From an uncultured Clostridia bacterium (lineage in GTDB: Bacteria; Bacillota; Clostridia; Oscillospirales; CAG-272): 33,540 bases of DNA. The stretch lies in NCBI GenBank assembly GCA_937894775.1, contig CALAXC010000261.1, forward strand, positions 1 to 33,540. The letters are read 5' to 3'. A program made the position numbers and the translations under genes. Shown here in pieces: positions 25,157 to 32,128 of the stretch (its first letter is position 1; each line of letters begins with the position of its first letter). The notes under the pieces are model-generated. The model searched no databases. It saw only the letters and a program-made list of their open reading frames with translations, and had not been told where the DNA came from.

Positions 25157-26467
25157 TTAAATTTTCGTTTCATCAACCCAAAATCCTTGAAACACCGTAC
25201 CGTCGTGGAGAATGAATCTGCCTGCCTTGTCCTTTGGTATTTGCTCGGCTGCGGTGGTGTTATCCAGTATGATTTGGGATAGTATGGTGTCGGCTCTGCC
25301 GCATACACGGCAGTCGATGTTGTTGCGGATCTGTCCCGAGAGGATGTTGGCATCGGGGCGTTGTGTGGCGAGTATGAGGTGGATTCCAAAAGCTCGTCCT
25401 TGACGGGCAATCATCGAGAGTCGGTTTTCTAGCAGACCGATTCTTTCTTTTTGTTCCTTCGTCAAACCGGTTTTGTCAAGCACCTCGGCCACCTCGTCAC
25501 AGGCGAAAATGTGGCGTTGCAGAGGGACTGCACTACGCCTATTATAATCTCCTATGTTAGCGCACTCTGTGTCCCTGAGTAGCGTTTTTCGGCGTTCTAA
25601 TTCGTCGGTCAGCTCTGTGAGAAGGGTGAGCAATGTGTCCTCGTCAAAGCACATTTTGCACTTGTCGTGCCACACTCTTGGAAAATCCACACCGCCCTTG
25701 AAATCGGCTATGCTGACAATCGCATTTTTCTTTAAGGATTGCACTAACAGAACTTTTAGCAGTATGCTTTTTCCGCTTCCGGTTGAGCCGCCGAGCAGGA
25801 TGTGGGGAATCTTGGACAGATCCACACTCTCCAAACCGAGTTGGCTTTTTCCAAGAATAAGTGTGGAGTCGGCATCGGTCAAATAAGAATCGTTCCATTC
25901 GATGAAATCGGGTAATCCTGAATCTGCGGGAACAACGTGGAGCAAAATCCTACGCTTGTTTCTGCCTTCAATTATCTTAACGATATTGACGTTTAATGCA
26001 GCCTCGATATATCCCCGGTCTTTCTCCCACTTTGTCAAGGGTATGCCAACCGCATCAAACTCTAATATCTCCACGTTGCTGTGCCTTTTGTCCTGCATCC
26101 GTGTCAGAAGCATCGGCACCTCACCGGCAGAGTTCGTCATACCGATTCGCTGAAACTCGTTTGAGGTTTTGTTGAACCCATAGGGTGTCCCAAACAGAAT
26201 GAGTATGAAGAATGTGCCGCCGATGAGTAGTGCCGGGAGCATCAGATCCACGAGGACAAAAAGAACGGGAGAAATCAGAGGAATATCCTCCAGATCGAGA
26301 TTGCTTTTGAATAAATACCAAATGAGTATGGCAGTGGGATAAAAGGTGATCAGGATGATTTTATGTACGGTATTCTTCCATACCGCCCTGCATCCGTTTC
26401 TCAAACGGTGAAAAAAATATTTCTTTTGCAATTGCCGATTCAGCCGTTCCTTGTCCTCGTTTCTCAT
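25157..26467 (-). CDS. FtsK/SpoIIIE-type coupling ATPase (TcpA/ConQ-like)
   Basis: The 436 aa protein has two membrane segments near residues 25-90 and then an FtsK-type motor domain. The Walker A motif is GGSTGSGKS near residues 225-235, the Walker B motif HIFACDEVAEV near residue 322, and the FtsK signature is ATQRPDANILSGQIRNN near residues 365-381. There is no gamma domain for KOPS reading, as in coupling proteins of conjugative and mobilizable elements that feed the nicked strand to the transfer channel. The ATG at 26467 has AAGGGGGG upstream; rep ends 13 bases before it. Confidence 0.88.
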   Translation of the reverse strand: MRNEDKERLNRQLQKKYFFHRLRNGCRAVWKNTVHKIILITFYPTAILIWYLFKSNLDLEDIPLISPVLFVLVDLMLPALLIGGTFFILILFGTPYGFNKTSNEFQRIGMTNSAGEVPMLLTRMQDKRHSNVEILEFDAVGIPLTKWEKDRGYIEAALNVNIVKIIEGRNKRRILLHVVPADSGLPDFIEWNDSYLTDADSTLILGKSQLGLESVDLSKIPHILLGGSTGSGKSILLKVLLVQSLKKNAIVSIADFKGGVDFPRVWHDKCKMCFDEDTLLTLLTELTDELERRKTLLRDTECANIGDYNRRSAVPLQRHIFACDEVAEVLDKTGLTKEQKERIGLLENRLSMIARQGRAFGIHLILATQRPDANILSGQIRNNIDCRVCGRADTILSQIILDNTTAAEQIPKDKAGRFILHDGTVFQGFWVDETKI

Positions 26468-26480
26468 ATTCTTACCCCCC

Positions 26481-27422
26481 TTACTTGAAATCGACCTCAT
26501 CCACCGTACCGTCGGCGTGGTAGGCGTAAACCTTGTCAATGCGTCTTAAAAGTGCGTTCCAGGTTTCGGGACGGGATTCTTGCTCTGCACGATACTGTTC
26601 ACCCAGCGAGAGATTGGACGTAATGTATACGTGCGTAAAGCACGCCACTTTGTCATTGTACCTCGCAGGGAGTATCAGCGGATATTGATCAAGAATGTTC
26701 AGTAGTGTTTCAATGGGAATCTGCGAGTTAAATTCCTCCAATACCAGCACGTCGTGTCCGTGATAGGAATCGAAGCGGATTCCGTTTCTGCCTCCGTAAT
26801 CGGTGATACGGCAGATGTCGATTGCAGGATGCTTTTGATAGATGCCGCTTGTCTTGCCCGTTCCAGATGCGCCGAACAGATACGTTACATTAACTTCTCG
26901 GTTCTCGGAACGGTATCGCTCATACAAAAGCTTCTCGCGAAGTGTGTCAATGTCCCTTGACTTGAACGCAAATGATGGGGTTTCTTCAATAATTTCGGTA
27001 GTGGTCATCCCATCCTTTACCTTTTGGAGCAGCTTGTGCATCTTCGGATCTCGCTCCTCAGACTCACTTGGCATCACTCCAAATTCGTAAAAAGTACCTT
27101 CTACCGAGGTTTCTGCTTTCTCGGTTTCCTCCCACTTTCCGCTTTTCTGTATGTAATCCTTGTTTTCCTGCGCTGTACCAAGAGCTTTCTCAATATGCGC
27201 TGTGGGAAAACGGTTTTTAACGGTGTTAAAGCGAATTGGGGATGCGGAATACAGGAATATATGTGTATGGTAGGTTCCCGTTGTGGCAATTTCATCTGCC
27301 ATACAAAAATAATCCGGGGAAAACAGACTTAAAATCTCACGGATGCGTTCATGATCAAGCTCGCAGGTTTGCGGATTGTTGATGGTGAGCATCCATTTAC
27401 GTGATTGTGTGTTTGTAGCCAT
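26481..27422 (-). CDS. rep: CRESS-type rolling-circle replication initiator (HUH endonuclease and SF3 helicase)
   Basis: The 313 aa protein has the two-domain plan of CRESS-DNA virus and pCRESS plasmid Reps. Endonuclease motif I is WMLTINNP (residues 10-17), motif II YHTHIFLY with the metal-binding H52 and H54, and motif III DYIQKSG with catalytic Y90 and K93. The SF3 helicase has Walker A GASGTGKT (184-191), Walker B VLVLEEF (225-231) and motif C VYITSN (265-270). Family knowledge predicts nicking within a nonanucleotide loop, then 3'-5' unwinding. A fitting origin lies 29-80 bases upstream. AAGGAGG precedes the ATG. Confidence 0.9.
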   Translation of the reverse strand: MATNTQSRKWMLTINNPQTCELDHERIREILSLFSPDYFCMADEIATTGTYHTHIFLYSASPIRFNTVKNRFPTAHIEKALGTAQENKDYIQKSGKWEETEKAETSVEGTFYEFGVMPSESEERDPKMHKLLQKVKDGMTTTEIIEETPSFAFKSRDIDTLREKLLYERYRSENREVNVTYLFGASGTGKTSGIYQKHPAIDICRITDYGGRNGIRFDSYHGHDVLVLEEFNSQIPIETLLNILDQYPLILPARYNDKVACFTHVYITSNLSLGEQYRAEQESRPETWNALLRRIDKVYAYHADGTVDEVDFK

Positions 27423-27450
27423 AATAGTTACCTCCTTATCAAATTTTAAT

Positions 27451-27502
27451 TGCTACTGCTACATGTGCTACCATAAGAGGTAATACTAACCTCTTATGGT
27501 AG
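27451..27502 (-). other. CRESS-type replication origin: nonanucleotide stem-loop and iterons
   Basis: On the minus strand a perfect 14-bp stem, CTACCATAAGAGGT with its inverse (27468-27502), holds the 7-base loop TAGTATT. Loop plus the first stem bases read TAGTATTAC (27480-27488), identical to the porcine circovirus 1 nonanucleotide and fitting the CRESS pattern NANTATTAC. Directly 3' are three GTAGCA hexamers (27466-27471, 27457-27462, 27451-27456), resembling the hexamer iterons beside the circovirus stem. By analogy the nick lies between 27482 and 27481. Confidence 0.85.
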
Positions 27503-27511
27503 GGCGGCGCT

Positions 27512-27569
27512 GCGCTGCCGCTGGGGAGAAATTTTCTTTTAGGGAAAATTTTGATCTCCCCGTCAGCGC
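27512..27569. repeat. Large GC/AT hairpin beside the origin
   Basis: GCGCTG...GGGGAGAAATTTTC pairs with GAAAATTTTGATCTCCCC...CAGCGC, with a seven-base loop. There is no T-run, so a terminator is unlikely. It could be a single-strand origin or a processing structure for the rep operon. The GGGGAGAAA...TCTCCCC style is like that of the chromosomal repeats. Confidence 0.6.
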
Positions 27570-27597
27570 GCAGACACCGCGAGCCTAAAAGTTTATC

Positions 27598-27906
27598 TTA
27601 CGCCAAGCTGATACCTGTTGCCTTTGCGCTGATCTGAACGTTACCTCTCATCTCATACGCAAGAACCTCAAGATTCTCAAACTCAACCTCGACAAAACCT
27701 TCGGGCTTGTCCATCAACTGCGCACCGTCGATTTTAACGCTGATCTTCTCAAGATTGTGCTTGGGAAGGGCGACGACGTAACGGTAGCCGCTGATGTTGT
27801 TGGTTTTTGCCCCCTCCTTGTATTCATAAGAAGGGATAATCTCCACGAGAAGCATCTTCTCCCCGAGAGATGTGGGATCGATTCTAAGATCTCTAATGTT
27901 CAACAT
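27598..27906 (-). CDS. Small element protein upstream of rep (102 aa), possibly an accessory replication factor
   Basis: The 102 aa protein is soluble and looks rich in beta strands (YRYVVALP, ISVKIDG, GFVEVEFENLEVLAYE, VQISAKATGI). GGAGGACAAAG precedes the ATG. It is the first gene of the minus-strand module and reads through the origin into rep. In ICEBs1/Tn916-type elements the same position holds DUF961 proteins such as the helicase processivity factor HelP. The resemblance here is mainly positional, so the family is uncertain; a small single-strand-DNA-binding fold is another option. Confidence 0.7.
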   Translation of the reverse strand: MLNIRDLRIDPTSLGEKMLLVEIIPSYEYKEGAKTNNISGYRYVVALPKHNLEKISVKIDGAQLMDKPEGFVEVEFENLEVLAYEMRGNVQISAKATGISLA

Positions 27907-27929
27907 ACTTTGTCCTCCTTTCTATGTAC

Positions 27930-28560
27930 TCGGATGAACGGCGCGCTTCGTTCATCCTGTGGTGCCGAGCTTTCGAATATTCGGTTGCGCGGGCTTGTGA
28001 AAGGCTTATGAAATGTGCTTTCATTCCTCTCTGCCCACAAAAGACGAAGCTTGGTGTCAATTTTTTGCAAGGTTTTCATAAAAATTTTATCACCCTGCAA
28101 ATAACTCGCTTCGGCTGCTTGGAGCGGGGATGAAAAACGTTCTTTCATTTGCCTCTCTACCTATGAAACACGTAGCATAGTGCCCATTTTCTGCAAACAA
28201 TTAAAAAATATTTTTGCCTTACACAAATGGTAGCTTCAGTTGCATAGGGATTACACCGCTTTTGAATATTCGCTTGCTTGGACGATTGAAAGACTCAAAA
28301 AGCTATTTTATTGCCCTTCACTATATAAACAGTACAATGTGTTCCGTTTTCTGCAAGAAATTGAGCAAATTTTTATTTTGTTCACTAGCAAGAGGCTTTT
28401 TGAGCGTTTTTCGTGCCTTTCAACTGTAATCACACTTGAAATTCTCGATTTTTATACCTTTTTTCAAAAAAGTTGAAAATTTTTATCCGGACGTCACGGA
28501 TATCTCAAAAGAGCTTTTCAAGTGCTTTCAATAATACAGTGGGAAAATTTAAGCAAAATC
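27930..28560. repeat. Degenerate tandem repeat region upstream of the rep module
   Basis: No gene is convincing here. Related blocks follow one another near 28009-28090, 28130-28218, 28294-28390, 28396-28440 and 28503-28560. The clearest pair aligns GAATATTCG (27974 and 28264) and TTTT(T/C)TGCAA (28061 and 28347), 286-290 bases apart. A middle copy has TTTTCTGCAA at 28187. A hairpin, GGATGAAC/GTTCATCC (27932-27957), lies in the leader of the 102-aa gene, and TATCCG/CGGATA lies near 28487-28502. Function is unknown; iterons, transfer origin and decayed repeats are candidates. Confidence 0.6.
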
Positions 28561-28611
28561 TCGTCAAGTTTTTGAAAATATCTCAAAAAAATTTTTAGCC
28601 TCGGTGAAAGC

Positions 28612-28662
28612 AAAAGAAAAAGCCGCTATCGCGGCGTGTCAATCACACGTTGATAGCGGTTT
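28612..28662 (-). terminator. Terminator of the HD-domain gene
   Basis: On the minus strand the stem AACCGCTATC/GATAGCGGCT, with an inner hairpin CGTGTgattgACACG, is followed by TTTTCTTTTGC. It lies about 40 bases after the stop of the HD gene. Confidence 0.8.
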
Positions 28663-28699
28663 CCTAATAATCATTGTAAGTAATCTGCTTAGTTTTTAT

Positions 28700-29743
28700 T
28701 TATGCTGCTATGCCAATTACAATTTGTTTCAATTGCTCATCGTTTTGAGCCGTTAATTCAACCCAATCTACTAAACCTGTTATATTGTTTATCCAAGATT
28801 CTATATCAGCCTGCTTATACCTGTTTCGCTTGACGTAATCTTCAACCCTGGAATAATTTATAACAATTTTGGATTTGGATACGTCCACATCAAACTGCGA
28901 ACTTATTATTGCGGGAAGCACGGCTCGCGATGATTGTTTTTCGGGATCCTTACAAAACTTTTTTGTCATTTCGATAGTGTCTACTAACGACAATATATAT
29001 AGCAAAGGTTCAAAAGCATCTATAATTTTGAAATTCTCATTACTGATTGCATAAAAGGCATGCTTTTCATCGTATTTCTCACTTTGTTTCCAAATGTTGT
29101 GTTCCATTATGCGATAGCAAACATCCTGGTAGAACGGAATTTTTGTCTGCTTTTCGAGTAGCTCAACGGGTATAGGATTTTCATATAATTTATCGAATAA
29201 TATGTATCCACCCAATATTCCGTGATCGCCTACTTCTTCTCCATCCCAAGATTTATGATTTTCCTTTTTTAATTGGCACTGATATTTTTTGTTATAATAT
29301 TCCTCATACAAATTATATGTGTATCGGCTCTGAGAATAATCATAGTCAAAAATTCGATGAGTCAGTTTTATATCGCTAAATTCGTCTATATCCGTATAAA
29401 ACGATTTAATAAAATATCCGTAATCGTGATAGAGGCAAAGTGTCAACCATGTATAGACAAATGTATCAGTAATATGTTGTATGCAATATTGAGTATTGAT
29501 TTTTTCCTTTATGTCATTAAAATCAGCGAGTATAAAACCGAGCCCAAAAGATAATAGGACATGTTTAATACGGAAATCGTACTTATCCACTTCAATTTGT
29601 TCGGGGATTGTTACGTTATTTCCAACCTTTGTTAAGAGCTTGTTGATATACTCAAAACATTTTTTCTTGCTGTTAATAACATCAGAAATGGGTTCTAACC
29701 CACATTTTTTTAATTCTTTATCAATTTTTTCTAAAAGATTCAT
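28700..29743 (-). CDS. HD-domain-like protein of unknown function
   Basis: The 347 aa protein is soluble and mostly helical. It shows a pattern fitting an HD phosphohydrolase: YHDYGYF near residue 105, GDHGILGG near 173, MEHNIW near 213 and LVDTIEM near 254. These supply histidines and aspartates in the usual order for a metal site. HD proteins often act on nucleotides or cyclic nucleotides. The gene is AT-rich, has its own promoter and terminator, and behaves as cargo of the element. A weak GGTGG precedes the ATG. A defence or signalling role is possible but not shown. Confidence 0.65.
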   Translation of the reverse strand: MNLLEKIDKELKKCGLEPISDVINSKKKCFEYINKLLTKVGNNVTIPEQIEVDKYDFRIKHVLLSFGLGFILADFNDIKEKINTQYCIQHITDTFVYTWLTLCLYHDYGYFIKSFYTDIDEFSDIKLTHRIFDYDYSQSRYTYNLYEEYYNKKYQCQLKKENHKSWDGEEVGDHGILGGYILFDKLYENPIPVELLEKQTKIPFYQDVCYRIMEHNIWKQSEKYDEKHAFYAISNENFKIIDAFEPLLYILSLVDTIEMTKKFCKDPEKQSSRAVLPAIISSQFDVDVSKSKIVINYSRVEDYVKRNRYKQADIESWINNITGLVDWVELTAQNDEQLKQIVIGIAA

Positions 29744-29766
29744 AATACCACCAATCTTATAGACGT

Positions 29767-29796
29767 TTTATAGCCTTAGTATTGGCGAAATTGCAA
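29767..29796 (-). promoter_or_regulatory. Probable promoter of the HD-domain gene
   Basis: On the minus strand TTGCAA (29791-29796) and TATAAA (29767-29772) have an 18-base spacer and lie 24 bases before the start codon. Confidence 0.6.
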
Positions 29797-29864
29797 CGAC
29801 TACGTTGTTTTTTCCAAAATTTTAATTGCAAGATTGTGTTACATTTTCACCATTTTTATTAGGT

Positions 29865-29890
29865 AGAGCCGTCAAAAAAACGACGGCTCT
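29865..29890 (-). terminator. Hairpin after the DUF6273 gene
   Basis: A perfect 9-bp stem, AGAGCCGTC/GACGGCTCT, has a T-rich loop on the minus strand. It lies between the DUF6273 gene and the HD promoter. The run after the stem is only ACCTAATAAAAA, so termination is likely but not certain. Confidence 0.6.
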
Positions 29891-29926
29891 GCTTTGAACA
29901 TTATTTTTTAATTAATTGTGTGAAAC

Positions 29927-31351
29927 TTATGATGTAAAGTCAATCCACAATGCTGGACGAACACCAGAATATGTTTCGTTTACAGAATATCCAAAATCGG
30001 GGATATCTCCAGCGGGGCGCACAAGAGTTGCTTTATACTGACTTTCTCCAGGAGAGCGTAACCACCAATTGCACACAACTATATCAGAATCGTAGTCTTT
30101 GGCCTTTCTCTGCGCTTCACCATACTTGGTATAATCGCAACATCTATCTTCATTGTCAGCAAAATATTTGTTTGCCTCGGTAATGCTCAATAAAAAGACT
30201 TTATCGAATGTATCGTTTCCTGCATATGTATAATGATCTGGATTGTTGTCAGCGGTAACCGTGGTGGTAATAATAGTTTTATTTTCACTGTTGGTAAAAG
30301 CAGAACTCAAAAATTCATTATTAAGCCATTTTCGAAGTGTACTTGTTTCCCACATAGCTTTGGTATCTTCGGTATTATATTGTTGACAATCAAGAGCGTA
30401 TTTGCTGATAATAAGAGCTTTCCCGTTTTTTACTTCAAGCACGAGCCACTCAATTTCTTCTTTTCCGTTAGAGCTATTATTATCTTGCTCATACCTACCA
30501 AAAGTTATATATTCACCTTTTTCTACAACTCCAAAAGAGTCATATGCTTTTTGACCGTATGTAGCAATAAAATCGTTTTTCTTTTGCAATGGAATAATAA
30601 TAGTATTAACTACAATAACAAAGGCAACAATCACACAAACGATAGATGTAAAAAGAATAGCTAGTTTAATTTTTTTCTTTTTGTCTTTTGACTTTTGCAG
30701 TTCTTCTTTTTCTTTTTGCACCTTCAAATTTTCATTGTGTGCGTTCATTGCAGATGTTAGTATTGAGCTGTTGCATGAAGAAAACACTGTGTTTTTGTCG
30801 CATTTACATTGAGAACAAATATCGGTTTTATTTATGCCTCCACAAGTGCATATCCACATGTTTTCTTTTTCTTGAGGAATGAAATATGCATTGTTAGTGG
30901 TTAACCTCTTATATTGATGAATCAACTCGTCACTAAAGCTTTCAGTAAGTTGTGGTGAAGTTGGCAAAGCATGAAAAGCTTCTCCGTTTTCTTCCCATGA
31001 CGAGTTATCAGAAAAAATCACCATTATCGAACCAATTGCAAATGTGCGTGAATTATGGTTAGGCATAACAATGGCTTTGTTTGTTCCAAAAATTCCTCCA
31101 TATTCTATAGACATATCCAAATATTGATATTCTTCTATGCCGGTTAATGCCTTTCCTGAAACATCATAAGCGGAAAGAGAAATTTTTACCGCCTTAATAA
31201 CTTTTGATGATAAGTTTTGAATTTTTAACTGGGTAATTATAGCACCGGTTTGCTGATCTTTGAGAAGTACTCCTGCCAATATTACAATAGGAGCATCGTT
31301 TTTATATAGATTGTTTGGCAAAGAAAACAACCGTTCAAATCTATCTGTCAT
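29927..31351 (-). CDS. Zinc-ribbon membrane protein with C-terminal DUF6273 domain
   Basis: The 474 aa protein has an N-terminal beta-rich domain (about residues 1-145) and a zinc ribbon (CTCGGINKTDICSQCKC, near 168-184). A charged coiled stretch and one membrane helix (near 228-250) follow. The C-terminal DUF6273 domain shows EWLVLEVKNGKALIISKYAL and the end signature WWLRSPG...SGVRPALWI. DUF6273 domains are usually on the cell surface; their ligand is unknown. GAGGTAG precedes the ATG, 16 bases after the two-TM gene. Both genes share the leader RNA upstream. Confidence 0.8.
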   Translation of the reverse strand: MTDRFERLFSLPNNLYKNDAPIVILAGVLLKDQQTGAIITQLKIQNLSSKVIKAVKISLSAYDVSGKALTGIEEYQYLDMSIEYGGIFGTNKAIVMPNHNSRTFAIGSIMVIFSDNSSWEENGEAFHALPTSPQLTESFSDELIHQYKRLTTNNAYFIPQEKENMWICTCGGINKTDICSQCKCDKNTVFSSCNSSILTSAMNAHNENLKVQKEKEELQKSKDKKKKIKLAILFTSIVCVIVAFVIVVNTIIIPLQKKNDFIATYGQKAYDSFGVVEKGEYITFGRYEQDNNSSNGKEEIEWLVLEVKNGKALIISKYALDCQQYNTEDTKAMWETSTLRKWLNNEFLSSAFTNSENKTIITTTVTADNNPDHYTYAGNDTFDKVFLLSITEANKYFADNEDRCCDYTKYGEAQRKAKDYDSDIVVCNWWLRSPGESQYKATLVRPAGDIPDFGYSVNETYSGVRPALWIDFTS

Positions 31352-31367
31352 TTAAACTACCTCACAT

Positions 31368-31661
31368 TTAAATTTTGGGAAGATTAGCTTCAATATCATC
31401 AAGCTGTGTTTTTTTAGGAGCAGAAGGCTGTTTTTGTTGCGCAACAAGCTTATCAGTGTTCTCAATCAATTGGCCGAACCCATACAAACCAAGTGAGGAA
31501 ATCCAAGATCCCAAACAGCCTAATGTAATAATAATCAATCCAAGAAAAATAGCTTCGTATGCAGCCATCACAATTATACCGATTAATGCTGATGCTCCAA
31601 TACCAAGCCAAGCAAATACTTGAGCTACGTTTTTTAATTTGTTGCCGATGTTGTCGAACAT
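31368..31661 (-). CDS. Two-helix membrane protein (97 aa)
   Basis: The protein has two membrane helices (about residues 13-37 and 39-61, rich in glycine and isoleucine) and a polar C-terminal tail of about 30 residues. ACGGAGG lies eight bases before the ATG. It is the first gene behind a terminator-bearing leader and is followed at once by the DUF6273 gene, so the two probably work together in the membrane. No specific function is recognised. Confidence 0.75.
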   Translation of the reverse strand: MFDNIGNKLKNVAQVFAWLGIGASALIGIIVMAAYEAIFLGLIIITLGCLGSWISSLGLYGFGQLIENTDKLVAQQKQPSAPKKTQLDDIEANLPKI

Positions 31662-31681
31662 AATAAGTTCCTCCGTAAATA

Positions 31682-31828
31682 ATAAAAAAGTGCGTAGTCG
31701 AAACTACGCACCGAAAAACGCAGTTTCGCTTCTGTTGCGACACAGTTCACATCGTTCGAGGATATGACAAGCAAAGCCTACGTTTTTACCAAACGTAAAC
31801 CTCGAACTAAATATTAAACTGTGTCGCA
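31682..31828 (-). ncRNA. Riboswitch-like structured leader RNA with terminator and antiterminator
   Basis: On the minus strand a 12-bp closing stem, TGCGACACAGTT/AACTGTGTCGCA (31736-31747 and 31817-31828), encloses GTTCGAGG/CCTCGAAC (31754-31761, 31800-31807). That stem encloses TACGTTT/AAACGTA (31779-31785, 31791-31797). A terminator follows (31682-31711), with a 9-bp stem, a TTCG tetraloop and a T-run. The bases CGAAACTGCG between the two (31719-31728) can pair with CGTAGTTTCG of the terminator (31699-31708), giving a competing antiterminator. No known riboswitch class was recognised. Confidence 0.75.
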
Positions 31829-31833
31829 CAATT

Positions 31834-31862
31834 ATTTTACCATAAAATTTGAAATTTTGCAA
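31834..31862 (-). promoter_or_regulatory. Promoter of the leader RNA
   Basis: On the minus strand TTGCAA (31857-31862) and TAAAAT (31834-31839) are separated by 17 bases. The predicted start near 31827 coincides with the first base pairs of the leader's closing stem. Confidence 0.75.
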
Positions 31863-31902
31863 TAGTTTTTAATCACTCTTTTTGAAATAATAAAAGTTGA
31901 TT

Positions 31903-32109
31903 TTATAAATTTCGTTTTTGTCCTATAATCTCCGAAATAGCAATATATGTTACATCATTTTTTATTCTTTCTTTGTTTTCTGGTGAAAGCTTTTCAAAGT
32001 CCTGTCGTATTTCTTTTGCTTTATCTGCTAATTTTGTCATAAACGATATATATTCTTTTTCAAGTTTATCCGTATTTTTTCCAAATATAGTTATGTTATC
32101 TTGTCTCAT
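31903..32109 (-). CDS. Small helical protein downstream of fic (68 aa)
   Basis: The 68 aa protein is charged and almost wholly helical (KLEKEYISFMTKLADKAKEI, then RQDFEKLSPENKERIKNDV). GGAGG lies nine bases before the ATG, and the gene starts 19 bases after the Fic gene, so it is probably co-transcribed. No domain is recognised. As the partner of a Fic gene it could be a regulator or antitoxin-like protein, but the Fic protein already contains its own inhibitory motif. Confidence 0.65.
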   Translation of the reverse strand: MRQDNITIFGKNTDKLEKEYISFMTKLADKAKEIRQDFEKLSPENKERIKNDVTYIAISEIIGQKRNL

Positions 32110-32128
32110 TATTATACCTCCAAATATA

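Noticed and set aside
27900..28148. 82-aa minus-strand frame overlapping the 102-aa gene
   Set aside because: It runs through the degenerate repeats; the equivalent frame in the neighbouring repeat copy is broken by stops, and no ribosome-binding site is seen.
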